Shown one piece after another: positions 21,497 through 32,432 of a stretch of DNA of 64,000 nt. Position numbers and translations under genes: made by a program. The DNA is from Cephalotus follicularis. Lineage: Eukaryota; Streptophyta; Magnoliopsida; Oxalidales; Cephalotaceae. The stretch is from positions 186,914 to 250,913 of the forward strand of contig BDDD01002028.1 in assembly GCA_001972305.1 (NCBI GenBank), read 5' to 3'. The notes beneath the pieces were generated by a model. The model did no database searches. It was given only the letters and a program-made list of their open reading frames with translations, and was not told the origin of the DNA. Each line of letters begins with the position of its first letter. The first letter of the stretch is position 1.

Positions 21497-22855
21497 ACGC
21501 ATACTGTGACGTTCTGGCAAGTTGTTTAACATCTGTTTGATTGTATTTTCGGTTTGGTTGATCTGTCTAGGTTTCGATAATTTCTGTGGTGAATGTTAGG
21601 AGGTTCCAAGTGTGCTTTTGAATTGTTTTGATTTGTTTAGACTTCGACGGCTAAGGTACGAGTATTCTTGTTCTTGGCTACTCTTTGATTTATTTGAAAT
21701 GAATACTCTTTTTGTCACAGACCTATCGTAATTGATACTGCTCTTGATTTATGAAAATGTACTGATTTTGTTATCGGATAATTGTTTTGGTTTTATATAA
21801 AATCTGTTTTATTACTGAAGTTTAATATTACTGATTTTATGATTTCAGCATGGTTTTCACTATCGAAAATATGTTATGTGGACATGGATTTCATCATCGA
21901 AAGTATGTTAACTTTCATATTCATATATGATTTTGATATGTTCAGAATTATTTAGAAAATCTGTTTATGTTTTAGAACAAAAAAAATGTTTTAGCATAAT
22001 ATCATACAGAGAAAAACCTACCTATAAGGTATGATAGGGATGTTCCTTTGTCGTGGAGGACATGACACTTACTGTGGCGGTGTTATCGGTCTACGACGTC
22101 TCTTTTTATATGTATCCTGAGGGTAGGGTATAAATCCTTTTGAGGCGTATGAGTATACTCTAGTTATTGTCAGAATTCAGCATTCAGATTTGGGATTGAT
22201 TGTGTAGTGCCGTACACGTCCTTCCGTCAGAGCATGTGGGCCTTGCGAACCCCTTGCAAACTTATATATTTGTATACATCAGATTCTCTATTATGGAATT
22301 ATGAAATCAGAAAAAGTTTTGGATTATGATTTGTTATATTATGCTTTTTAGAAAGTTATAAAGATTTTTATAACTGTTTTATTTAAATATTCTGCTTTGC
22401 ATCACAAAGGATATTTAACTATGTTATTTAAAGCTCAGATATTGTTATCTTTTAAATGTCCGTTTACTATTTTATTTCCTTATCCGTACTGAGGTTTGCT
22501 CAGCCGCTTTTTGTTTCCATGTGGCAGGTTTTCAAGAGCATCGGGGAAATGTGTAAGAGTGATATCCACCTTGTGTTTGAGGATTACCTAGGAATTGATC
22601 TAGTCCTATTTCAGTTATTATTATTTTTGGTCATGTTTAGGCCAGTTGTTTGAACAATGTTAAGATTTTGGTTTGTGTTTTCAGAATTTGTTTTTTTTAG
22701 TTTTGTTAAGCTTATGTTTTTAGACTATGTTTCAGATTATGTTATGACTTAGACCATCATGTTTCTGAATAAAGTTAAGATTTGAGTTCTAAGATCTGTT
22801 ATGTTTTAGTTCTGTTATTGTACCTGTAAGGGCTCCCACCTTTGGGGGTGTTAAA

Positions 22856-22928
22856 ATGTGAGTGGATTCTATGGATGGCATGCCATGTGTTAGACTGTGG
22901 GGTCTTCCTCACGGTTCGGGGCGTGACA
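22856..22928 (+). mobile_element. Element A 5' LTR, terminal segment
   Basis: Starts with the TSD copy of element B (22856-22860) and ends ttcggggcgtgaca at 22928. It matches the end of the 3' LTR at 52917 (ggcatgcca, ccgtggggtcctcctc, gtttcgggg). Confidence 0.88.
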
Positions 22929-22935
22929 ATTTAGG

Positions 22936-22948
22936 TGGTATCATATCC
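22936..22948 (+). promoter_or_regulatory. Primer-binding site of element A
   Basis: TGGTATCATATCC, eight bases after the LTR end. The first eight bases match the initiator-Met tRNA complement. Confidence 0.75.
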
Positions 22949-23089
22949 ATGCTACGTTGGATATGCCAGGATAGGATCCTTGGCTTTGGAATTGATTGAT
23001 ATGAATGAGGTTATTGATTGATTCAATTACTTTGGAGTTGCGGATATGATAAGTGGATATTAACCCTTATTCTCTTATACAAGGTAGAT

Positions 23090-23905
23090 ATGGATGGTCG
23101 ACGAAGAGGAACTGCAAGAAGAGGTAAGGTCGGGTTGTCAGCTAGACGTACTGGATCCAGTAGAGATGTTGATGAACAAGAGGAACAGAATATGGACCAA
23201 GCAGCAGAATTTGTCACTGTTGGCCAAAAGGAACCCAGAGGTTATCTGAGGAAGATGTATGACATGATGACCCGAATGAATGAATTTATGCAGCGGCAAG
23301 CGGCTGCAGTTGAGCAAACCCCAGATGCAAGGCCAGTTAGGCGTGTAACAGAGGCACCAGAGCAAACCCCAGCTGTAAGACTAGCTAGACATGTAGAAGC
23401 AGCAAGGATATCAGTTGATCTGCCTTCACTCATGGAGGATCCCTTGATCAGATTTTTGAAGTTAAATCCTCCAACTTTTATGGGGGACCCTGATGCTGTT
23501 ACTGCTGAGAGATGGCTAATGCAGATTGAGAAAATTTTCAGAGTCTTGGGATGGTCAGACTCCGAGAAAGTTGTTTGTGCCACTTATATGCTACAGGGCG
23601 AAGCAGAACATTGGTGGAGTATGGTTGCTACCTTCTGGGAAGAATCAGGGATACCCAATTCATGGGACATGTTTAGAATAGAGTTCAATGATCAGTACTA
23701 TCCTGAGGTTGAAATTGATAAGCGGGAGGCTGAATTTCTTGGCTTAACCCAAGGCAACATGATTGTGGCCCAGTACGAGGCCAAGTTTGTTGAATTCTCA
23801 AGAATAGCTAGACATATGGCTGGCACGGAAGAAAGAAAGGCTAAGAGATTTGTTGGTGGGCTTAGACCTGACATTAGGCAGAAGTTTTGGTGCCTTTACG
23901 ATTGA
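23090..23905 (+). CDS. Element A Gag, capsid region
   Basis: An open segment of about 271 residues. I place the start at ATG 23090 (MDGRRRGTARRGKVG, strongly basic), because the in-frame ATG at 23018 lies only 90 bases after the LTR and adds a hydrophobic leader not expected for Gag. Domains: basic and polar N-terminus; a region with two related repeats rich in EQTP (residues 77-103); then the capsid-like Gag domain with ERWLMQIEKIFRVLGW, QGEAEHWWSMV, FNDQYYPEVEIDKREAEF and FVGGLRPDIRQKF. It ends by frameshift near 23900, the continuation lying in the next frame at 23887. It would form the particle shell; now a fragment. Confidence 0.9.
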   Translation: MDGRRRGTARRGKVGLSARRTGSSRDVDEQEEQNMDQAAEFVTVGQKEPRGYLRKMYDMMTRMNEFMQRQAAAVEQTPDARPVRRVTEAPEQTPAVRLARHVEAARISVDLPSLMEDPLIRFLKLNPPTFMGDPDAVTAERWLMQIEKIFRVLGWSDSEKVVCATYMLQGEAEHWWSMVATFWEESGIPNSWDMFRIEFNDQYYPEVEIDKREAEFLGLTQGNMIVAQYEAKFVEFSRIARHMAGTEERKAKRFVGGLRPDIRQKFWCLYD

Positions 23906-24712
23906 GATCCTTTGTTGAGCTCGCTAGCAGGGTTCGAGACATTGAGGTGGTGGCTGAGGAGCTACACAACCTGAGAATTCAAGCTGGCAACAGTAGACCA
24001 GTTTCTCCAGGAAGGAGTTCTGCGGGTAGTAATAAATCCCAGAGGTTAGGGAACAGAAGCAGCCCGAGTCAAGGAGGATCTCCTCAGAGCATCTATAGGC
24101 CATCTGGATTCTCAAGGCTAGGAGGGCATTCTCGTAGTTCTTAGCAGAGGAGATGAGGTTATGGCTCTCAGCTGAGGTGCCAAGAGAGATCGTTGCCTCA
24201 GGATGGTCACTTTAGGCTTCCCAACTAGTGGTCAGGTTCCTTTTGATTCGTGCATATATTGTCAGTGCACCAATCACACTTAAGACGATTGTTGGTGGAA
24301 GACCGGCAAATGCATGGTTTGTGGAGTGTTCTCGTAATGGGTATGGTTCGGGGAATTAGCCAGGACAAAATTCGGCTCGATCGCAAGGTGGTTCACAGCA
24401 GAGTCGTGGTTCTGGATCACAATACCAGGGTTGTCCTCATGCTAATTCACCTTCTACATGGCGAGGAGATCGGGGTAAGCAACCCATGGGATCGGCACCT
24501 ACAGTACAGGGTAGAGTTTATGCCATGGATCAGAGAGCCGTAGTGGGATCTACCTCAGTTATTAGAGGTACCATATATATATATATTAGCATATTGCACA
24601 GAATCTCATAGATTTGGGCTCATCTCATTCATATATTGCATCACAGTTTATATGTTAATTGGATGTGGAGGGAGAGCCTTTACCTTTTGTGATGGAAGTT
24701 AGCACACCAGTA
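23887..24712 (+). pseudogene. Element A Gag tail, zinc knuckle and start of protease
   Basis: The Gag tail (SPGRSSAGSNKSQ, SPSQGGSPQSIYR) runs to 24144. A CCHC knuckle, CIYCQCTNHT-stop-DDC, is recognisable near 24247-24290, with CMVCG just beyond. A GKQPMGSAPTVQGRVYAM stretch at about 24475-24530 leads into the protease, whose active-site triplet reads D-L-G (24611-24619, LIDLGSSHSYIA) instead of D-T/S-G. The protease is cut at 24712 by element G, and the rest lies after 38854. Stops and frame changes throughout make this a decayed region. Confidence 0.8.
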
Positions 24713-24923
24713 TGTAACGACCCGAATTCCCCTTTGTACTATTCAGCATTGTTCATGCATACAATGTACCATATTGAATTGTATTGGACTGTATCGAACT
24801 GTATGGGATAATTGAGAGATGATTAAATTGAGGTATTCTTATACCTATTGCTTATTGTATCGATCATATGCATGTATAGTTAGGGTATTTTGGCCTAAGT
24901 TTCAGAACTTTGGCTGGATTGAC

Positions 24924-24930
24924 TATATAA
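24924..24930 (+). promoter_or_regulatory. TATA-like box in G 5' LTR
   Basis: TATATAA in gactatataagtcaacc, about 210 bp into the LTR. It is conserved in the 3' LTR at 33746-33752. Confidence 0.55.
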
Positions 24931-25417
24931 GTCAACCCTTTCGCCATTTTCCTTTATCTTTTCATTTCTCCATTCTTCTCCTTCTCTCTCCCAGCCGAGC
25001 AACCTTCTCTTCCCCTAGCAGCTCTGGATTGCCACACCAGCAATGAATAGCAATTGCAAGTCTCACCTCCGTTCTTCTTGAACAAGGCAGCGACTAGTTC
25101 TTAAGTGCTTCCATCCGATTGAGCTCAATTATTGAAGCTCCATTTCTAGGTAGGATTTCTCTACTTGAATTGTTTACTACTGGATTGATGTATTGCTTGA
25201 ATTGAATGATTGAGTGATTGTGTTGTTTTAAATTGTGATATTGAATCCTTGATCTAACTGATCTAGGAAGAATGGAATTGTAAATTGAAGGTCGTAATAA
25301 GTTTTGCTAACCTTAAAAGAGTGATTTTAACCCTTGGTTTTCAAAGAATTGCATTAAACTGGAATTTCACCTCAAATCTGCTTCATTTTCTGCTGAAAAA
25401 TGGTTTTCCCCAGCATA

Positions 25418-25756
25418 GACGTCGACGCCTAGCCCATAGACGTCGACGCCTTTAGCTTTTGTTCGGATTTACCGAGTATTGTTCGACGTGAGCGTCAACG
25501 GGTATTCGTTGGCGTCGACGCTCACGATTTGGGATTTCTTTTCCCAGAAAAGACATCAACGTAAATCATACAAGCCACCTCATTGTTGATGCTTTCTATT
25601 TACACGTGAACGCCTTGACCCCAGGACGTCAACGACTAAACTCATTGGTTGAAAGTGCGTCGACGCCTTCTGCCAAAGGTGTTGATACCCACCAGCCTAT
25701 TATAGAAAGTAAATGTTAAGGGTCGACATGTATGACCATAGCGTCAACGCCTAACG
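25418..25756. repeat. GTCGAC cluster in G 5' LTR
   Basis: gacgtcgacgcct twice (about 25418 and 25438), GCGTCGACGC at 25512-25521, gtgcgtcgacgcc near 25660, and diverged gcgtcaacgcc copies. The cluster lies downstream of the TATA-like box, unlike most of the other families. Confidence 0.8.
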
Positions 25757-27089
25757 CTCTATTTTGGAAAATCACTATTTTAACGCTGTTTTCCAACTTC
25801 TTTCCACATTGCGACTTGACCGGAGCCTCACTTGAGGTATTCAAGCGTTCGAAAACAGTTTTCAATGATTGTGTTGACATATTGATATATTGACAAATTA
25901 AGCCATAGGCGACGACCCAGTGACTTCCGTTGATTGGATAGATGTTCTTTCCTATCTCGTTAATTCGATTGTCACCGTCTATTGGCTATTGGTTGATTGA
26001 TTGATTGATTGATTGAGCCATAAGTGTTGTGAATATAAGTTCAAAAAGTTAGACTCATATTTTTATTTCTCCACTAGACATCACCACTTATTGGCATTGT
26101 ACTGACAGATTGATTGTATTGTTGGATCCTATAGAGCGACCTTATGACTCGCATCGGCATGTTAGGCTGTAGACTCTGTCCACCTATTTTGTTGATAGTT
26201 TCATTTATTATACTGACCTACTGACGATCAGTATTAATTGATTGGCGATTAATGCTCCGTAAGGGCTGTAGCTCCCCGACGGTTGATGGTCATAGTTATT
26301 GTATTGACCCAGCTATAGGCTGGAAGATCTATGAGTCCCAGACCTGATCAGTCTGAGATAAGTAGATAGATCTCCACCCTTTTTGAAGGACTACCTTCTG
26401 CGGGATTGATCATTGTCATTGATTGACATATTATTGTCCCGAGGTCGCATGCTCTATAAGATATGATTGATTGATTGTGTGTTTTATACACCACCACTGA
26501 GTGTCTGACATTGATTGATTGTTATAGATCCTACCCAGTTGTGCTGTTATGGTCTAATGTCATATGGATAGTTAGATCGCCAATTGTATGCATGCATTTA
26601 CCATATCATGCATTGATATCGTACACAGCACATTGATATTGTATAATCTACCACGAATATTGCATATTGTACATGCATACACGTTGCATGGGGGTTTTGC
26701 TTAGCCTTGTGGCTAACCCCATCCTACGGGATGGGGCTCTGTGTGCATTCTTGTGCGGCACAAGTAGGGCAACAAGTAGCAGCGAACAAAAGAGTTGAAG
26801 ATTTCTTTTGACCGTATGACCGTTTTGTTTTGCCAGAGCTTGTATTGAAAACTGTATTGCAAAGATTGATGTTTAGTATGGTAATGTAGCGTTTTACGGA
26901 ATGATTGTAAGTAGTGATGGATAATTGTCATGGTTTCGCAAGAGAATTATATTGTATCTTCCGCATATTGAGATGTATTGTAATGCTTTTGGTTTTTCCG
27001 CATTTTTATATTGCTAGTCCCAACCATTGTATTATGTATTGGATTGAGGGTAATGCCACATGTCCATACTTCAGGCACGGGGTGTTACA

Positions 27090-27656
27090 AAATGGCATCA
27101 GAGACATTGGTTGGCCTACTAGCTAAGTATATTAATGCGTCGATTGAGATTGACTGAATGGATTTGCATGCTATATGTTCTTATCCTTTCATGCTATTGT
27201 TTATTTGGAAAAGAGAATGATATTGAAATTGAAAGTGATTGTATCTGATCATCTCATTGTTTTCTGAATAGTTTCTGTATCGAGTAGTGGTTGATCGAGA
27301 TAGAATATGGATGTTCATTGCAAATGGATAGAGTATGGGTGGTCATGTAGCGCTAGTCTATCGTTATAGATTGAATCGTTATCGATCGTATCGTATTGTT
27401 ATCGATCACATCGTATCATTATCGATCGCATCGTATTGTTATGGGATAGTAATTGAACCGAATGATTGAATGACTGACCGAATGAATGAATCGGTGGGGT
27501 GGTTAACAACTATATATGTATGCTGGAATGGGACACTATACCTATGTAGTTAGCCTCTAGATTCCTAGTGAAGTGCTAAACGGATATGGATCGACATGGT
27601 ACTGTGCGGATATGGATGGTTAGAAGGCTAGAACCTATGCGAATCTAGAAAATGAA
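27090..27656 (+). other. Element G primer site and leader
   Basis: tggcatcagagaca right after the LTR (about 27092-27105) is a primer site of the TGGTATCAGAG type with one change. The leader then holds a short array of atcgatcgcatcgtattgtt-like units (about 27355-27440). No Gag capsid sequence is recognisable where it would be expected. Confidence 0.65.
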
Positions 27657-28014
27657 ATGAAATACTGGTTAATTGATTTTATGTGCTGGTGTAGCATAGT
27701 GCGCACCTTGGAGGCCGATCTTCAGTACCTAGTCAGAGTACACCCTCCAGATTTTCTGGGATCAGTGATTAGAGTGCCTTGGCTCCTTGTGTGCATTCTT
27801 AGAAGACCAACCATACTTCTAAAAATTGTAGGTGGTTTTTGGGCCATTGCTTGGTTTGTGGTGGTTCTGACCACATTGCTGGAGATTTTCCTCAGAATCC
27901 CCATCCTAGAGGATTGGATCAGACACAGCGGTCACTGCCTCCACAGAAACAGACAACTAGTGCACCGTCTTCTTCCCGTGGGACTTCACAGTCCAGAGGG
28001 AAACTGTAACGCCC
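27657..28014 (+). pseudogene. Element G Gag remnant with zinc knuckle
   Basis: Only the Gag tail survives. In the frame that leads to the RT domains the knuckle reads CLVCGGSDHIAGDFPQ near 27855, with phenylalanine in place of the last cysteine of CX2CX4HX4C. A polar tail (SSSRGTSQSRGK) ends exactly at solo LTR H (28015). The same tail continues after H (30138) with MSSVPTVQARVFA. The capsid domain (some 200 residues in elements A and B) is missing, so this copy could not have made its own particle. Confidence 0.75.
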
Positions 28015-30132
28015 CGTAGCTGTTTTGGAGCCTAAGAGAAAAACCTTTTCTATGGTGTATAATTTTTTTTTTATGGGCTTGGGACTTATTTGAGTAAGAG
28101 AAAAAAGTTAAGTGTTTTTTTGTGATAAGCCCAAGTGAAAAGCATGATTAGTAATAGTTGGAGGACTTTTATCAAAGCTTCTTTAGGAAGTTTCCATATC
28201 CCAAGGTGTAATGATGGCTTAAGTTGGGATTAGTGTGGAGATATTTGAGTTCTAGCCATCCTTTCTTCTAGCTTCAGCAGAGAGTTTAGAGAGAGAGAGA
28301 GCTCTAGTTTTCTTCTGCTCCCGTTCCTAGCGCCTGGACCAGTGGAAGCTTGAAGCGTCCGACCCCAGCAAGAAGAACCAGCGGACAAGGAGAGAAGCAA
28401 GCCAGAGGAAAAGCGTAGCAGAAAAGAAGAGATGTTAACGTCCAAGGAAGTAGCAAGAACTGTGAGTGGGACATCCTTTCTATGTTTCTAGTTGTTTCAT
28501 GATGTTCTTGATAACTCTTTCAGCTTTTCTATATCCAGTACAGTGAGAGATTCCTAACGGGAATTTGATTCCCTAGTGTCTTTGTATGTTTCCCTTGACA
28601 AAAGAGAGAGAATGAGAGTTCCCGAGCACTAGAGGTCAAGTTTCTTCTAAGTGAATTAGTCACTTTATAGTAAAGGTAACGCGTACGTGCTCAACCCCAC
28701 CCCTCAGCCTACTATTGTCTATGATAGGAAGTTGAGTGAGTATGCCCCCAGGTCCTACCTGGATCTCATTTACACTATTGTCTATGATGGCGTTTAGGGT
28801 TGAGTGCAGTCGAGCACTACGTACATAGCTCCAACCTCCTCGGTCTACTATTGTCTATGATGGGAAGCCGGGCGAGGCTGTCCCCAGGTCTTACCTGGAT
28901 CTCCTTTACACTATTGTCTATGATGGTGTTTAGGGTTTTAGTTCAGCAGAGCTAAGTTGACAGAATAGAGATTAGAGCCTTTCAGTAAGTTTTCTAGATG
29001 AGGACTTTGTCCTCGGCAGCAACGCCTTCAGTTCAGATAAGTAAGTAAAGCAAAGAAATAGCAAGCACAGAGGAAAACCATGGGTTCTCGGCAGATACTG
29101 CCAAGCAGGCTTCGACCTAGATCAGCTCAGCTCAGCACCACTATAAGTTGGCAACTATACTATGTAAACAGCACAACAAGTATAGCAAAGCAAATCCAGT
29201 TCTAGCTTAGTTGTTCTCCTCGGGCGTTTAGCCGAGAAGGACCCTAGTTCTTTATCAGATATTTTTCTTTTAATCAGTTGTAAATCTTAAGTTTATTTCA
29301 ACTTTCATGAATAGTCTAGAATCAGCTAAACAGAGAAAAGAGTAAGTTTTTCAAGTACTTTGAGTGTTTCTTTATTGTATGCCATGAGATATGCTTTGTA
29401 TACAGTCTTTCCCCGGTTGGGATAGTTATTCATGCTCATGGTAAGCTTTCTTTCAGCACATTCATTTTTAAGAATGTATATGTTAAGTGCTTTATGTTTT
29501 AAGTTATGTTGTGCGTTTTGATAATAGTTGTATTGTTGAGTTGAGCAGGGTTGTACGCCGGGGGACAATATATGTATGCGTGGTCTCCAGGGGAGTTTAA
29601 GTGAGCACATGAGGCGTGCGTGGGTTTCTCCCCAGGCGCTTATGTTGTTTTCTCCCCAGGCATTAGTTATGCGTAGCGTTTTGGAACTTGGGCAAAGGAT
29701 GTTTAAGCCCGGGAAGGAGAAAGACACAAGGAAAAGGAGCGTCCCAGGGCATGTTGGACCACAGATGGTTAAGTATGCTCATGCCTTGCACGTGTGTGCT
29801 CTCCCCGGGCATGTTGTTGTTGCGCATTTAGCCCAGGCCCTCTCCCCGGGCATGCTTTTGCGCGATAAGTGAAGTGATCTTGTGAGGAGCACGTGGGTGT
29901 TTTTACTTGGGCTTAAGTGATACGGCGCGTTTGCAGCTTTGGTTAAGTGGAGCGCTGGGCACAAGTAGAAGAGGAGTTGGATCCTCAGCCCTGGCTGCCC
30001 TATTAGTTGAACGCCCAGCCTAGCCCAGGCTTTCTCCTCGGGAAGTCTTAGTTTAAGAGGGTTGTTGGCAAGAGGAGCGCCATCCTCGGCAGGGCACGTG
30101 TCCTATAGAGTAAGCAAGAACGAGTCCTGACA
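28015..30132 (+). mobile_element. Solo LTR H in element G
   Basis: 2118 bp from TGTAACGCCCC to CCTGACA. TSD gaaac (28010-28014) and aaaac (30133-30137), one change. The Gag-to-protease frame of G reads on across it. It contains a 136-bp direct repeat and a tract rich in ccccgggc / ccccaggc words. Confidence 0.87.
28711..28945 (+). repeat. 136-bp direct repeat in LTR H
   Basis: actattgtctatgat begins at 28711 and again at 28847, with matching ccccaggt and acctggatct segments. Each unit also holds a second internal copy of cactattgtctatgatgg. Confidence 0.8.
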
Positions 30133-30654
30133 AAAACAGCCTATGAGTTCTGTTCCGACAGTTCAGGCAAGAGTTTTTGCTACGAAACCTAGTGCTGCAG
30201 CATGGTCTAATGCGGTGATTTGAGGTACCGTTCTGCTCTTTCAGCTTCCAGCACGGGTTCTTATTGATCTAGGTTGATCCCATTCATTCGTTGCATTGCA
30301 TTTTGTCTCCCATGTTGGTTTGAGACTCGAGTGCCTTGCTTTCTTGATGGAATTGTCCACACCTCTCGGACCGATCGAGTGTGTAGAGATTATGTTATAA
30401 AGATTGATTATCGCTGCTTGTTAGCCGATCTTATTGTTAATCCTATGGATGGCCTAGATGTGATTATTGGCATGGATTGGTTGTCCGCTAGCTTTGCTCA
30501 GGTGGATTGTTATCGGAAAGTGGTGGTTTTCAGTCCTCCAGGACGACTACCTTTTCAATTCCTTGGCACCTTAGAGCCATTGATTGTTCCGATGATTTTA
30601 ACTTTGCATGCAGACAAATTGTTGAGACAGGGATGCTAGGAATTTCTGGCACAT
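30133..30654 (+). pseudogene. Element G protease
   Basis: The segment opens with the end of Gag (MSSVPTVQARVFATK) and continues to a protease whose active site reads VLIDLG-stop-SHSFVALHF (GAT CTA GGT at 30266-30274), so the canonical T/S of D-T/S-G is leucine. The open part at 30274-30639 in the working frame ends with LIVNPMDGLDVIIGMDWLSA, the usual closing block of plant gypsy proteases. A linker towards RT (LTLHADKLLRQGC) follows up to a stop at 30637. Frame changes are present near 30280. Confidence 0.82.
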
Positions 30655-31377
30655 GTGCACGATACAGATAGATGGCGACTGGAACTAGAAGATATTCCAG
30701 TGGTTTGCAAGTTCGGAGATGTTGTCCCTCAGGATTTGACTTCGTTGTTGCCTGACAGAGAGATAGAATTTGTAATTGATTTGATACCGGGAACTGCACA
30801 GATTTCTCGAACACCGTACCGAATGGCACCAATAGAATTGAAAGAGTTAAAGATACAAGTACAGAATCTTCAGGAAAAAGGTTTCATAAGGCCTAGTGCT
30901 TCACCCTGGGGAGAACCTATTCTTTTTGTCAAGAAGAAAAATGGATTACTTCGAATGTTTATTAATTATCGTCAGCTCAATAAAGTTACAGTGAAGAATA
31001 AATACCCTCTACCGTATATTGATGAATTGTTCTACCAGCTTACAGGAGCGACCATGTTTTCTAAACTCGACTTGAGATTGGGCTACCACCAGCTGAAAGT
31101 CAGACATGAGGATATTTCAAAGATTGCTTTCAGATCGCGGTATGGTCATTATGAGTTTCTAGTTATGCCTTTTGGTGTAACTAATGCTCCAGCAGCTTTC
31201 ATGGACCTGATGAACCGAGTGTTTAGACAATATTTGGATCAGTTTATTATGGTCTTTATTGATGACCTATTGGTCTACTCCAGGACCGATGAGGAGTGTG
31301 CCCAGCACCTATACATTGTATTGCAAACATTAAGAGATCATCGATTGTATGCTAAATTCGACAAGTGCGAATTTTAG
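30655..31377 (+). CDS. Element G reverse transcriptase, open part
   Basis: A 240-residue open segment covering nearly all of [22 protein letters not shown] linker, [83 protein letters not shown] and the catalytic [15 protein letters not shown]. It closes with a stop at 31375 inside KCEF. Some residues are unusual (FINYR for CIDYR), consistent with relaxed constraint. The methionine at 30655 is internal to Pol. Confidence 0.93.
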   Translation: MHDTDRWRLELEDIPVVCKFGDVVPQDLTSLLPDREIEFVIDLIPGTAQISRTPYRMAPIELKELKIQVQNLQEKGFIRPSASPWGEPILFVKKKNGLLRMFINYRQLNKVTVKNKYPLPYIDELFYQLTGATMFSKLDLRLGYHQLKVRHEDISKIAFRSRYGHYEFLVMPFGVTNAPAAFMDLMNRVFRQYLDQFIMVFIDDLLVYSRTDEECAQHLYIVLQTLRDHRLYAKFDKCEF

Positions 31378-32432
31378 TTATCGGAAGTTGCGTTTTTTGG
31401 GCATATTGTTTCTAGTGATGGTTTATATGTGGATCCGTCAAAGATTGAGGCCGTGAAAGAGTGGAACACACAGACAAATGCTTCCAAAGTCCGTAGCTTC
31501 CTGGGTTTAGCAGAGTATTATCATCGGTTTGTTGAGGGATTTTCCCGAATTACTACGCCATTGATCAGATTGACACAGAAGATAGCGATTGTGAGAGAAG
31601 TTTTCAAGAGTTAAAAGATAAATTGATTTTCGCTCATGTCCTAGCCTTTCCAGATGGGAACGAAGACTTTGTAGTGTATACCGATGCTTCTGGGAAAGGT
31701 CTTGGTTGCATCCTTATGAAATATGGAAAAGTAATAGCATATGCATCGAAAAAAATCAAACCACATGAAGAAAGCTATCCAGTGCACAATTTGGAGTTGG
31801 TGGCCATTATTTTCACTCTTGGGAAATGGTGCCACCACCTTTATGGGACAAAGTTTATAGTTTTCACGGATCATAAGAGTTTGAGATATCTCTTTTGACA
31901 AAAGGAATTGAACATGAGACAGAGAAGGTGCTTTGAACTTCATAATGATTATGATTGTGGTATTGAATATCATACTGGAAAGGCGAATGTTGTTGCCGAT
32001 GCCTTGAGTCGCAAGCTATCTTGTATGACGCTTTCTAATATTCATGTGAAACCTTTATTGCTTGACCAGATCAGAGATGCTCAGAGGGTAGAGATGGAAC
32101 TGCAGAAAGTAGCAACTGCTATTGACGGGGGTTTGAAACCCGATTTCTCTCTATCTTCAGATGGGTTATTGAGATACAGAAACGGGATTTGCATTCCAGC
32201 CAATAATGAGTTGAAGGAGGAGCTTCATACTCAAGTTCATAAATCTCATCTCTCTATTCATTTGGGGAGTACAAAGATGTATCATGACCTAAAGCTTAGC
32301 TATTGGTGGATTGGCATGAAGAGAGACATTGCAAAATTCGTATCGAGATGCCTCACTTGCCAGCAAGTCAAGGCGGAACACAAGAGACCGCCTGGTTTTC
32401 TTCAGCCTTTACTCATTCCAGAGGGGAAATGA
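31378..32432 (+). pseudogene. Element G RT end, RNase H and integrase zinc module
   Basis: RT connection at 31429-31614 ([20 protein letters not shown]) with a short deletion after LTQK. RNase H is split by a stop near 31897: 31623-31898 has [19 protein letters not shown] and [14 protein letters not shown], and 31908-32432 resumes with LNMRQRRCFELHNDYD and [11 protein letters not shown]. It then enters the integrase zinc module ([31 protein letters not shown]), whose CXXC pair is intact. Only a few point lesions separate the parts. Confidence 0.9.

Larger units (their letters stand above)
9303..22855 (+). mobile_element. Ty3/gypsy element B, full length, with TSD
   Basis: 5' LTR 9303-11923, initiator-Met-type primer site, gag-pol with chromodomain-like tail, and 3' LTR 20277-22855. 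The perfect TSD ATGTG is at 9298-9302 and 22856-22860. The final LTR base pair has changed (TTAAA instead of TTACA). It is inserted in the 5' LTR of A. Solo LTR C splits its gag near the start codon. Many in-frame stops make it inactive. Confidence 0.9.
20277..22855 (+). mobile_element. Element B 3' LTR, lacking its first ~12 bp
   Basis: Collinear with the 5' LTR from its position 12 or so onward (both share tgcttgcatgtttg). The LTR start TGTAATATCCC and the polypurine tract that should precede it are absent. It ends TTAAA with an A in place of C. Confidence 0.88.
24713..27089 (+). mobile_element. Element G 5' LTR
   Basis: 2377 bp. It has a TATA-like site at 24924, a GTCGAC-type cluster at 25418-25756 and ATTG/TTGA-rich tracts (gattgattgattg near 25995). 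Collinear with the 3' LTR. Confidence 0.9.

Noticed and set aside
23018..23089. Earlier in-frame ATG for element A gag
   Set aside because: It adds a hydrophobic 24-residue leader; the basic start at 23090 fits gag better.
28230..28445. Minus-strand 71-residue ORF
   Set aside because: It lies within solo LTR H, has no domain and is antisense to a GA-rich leader-like tract.
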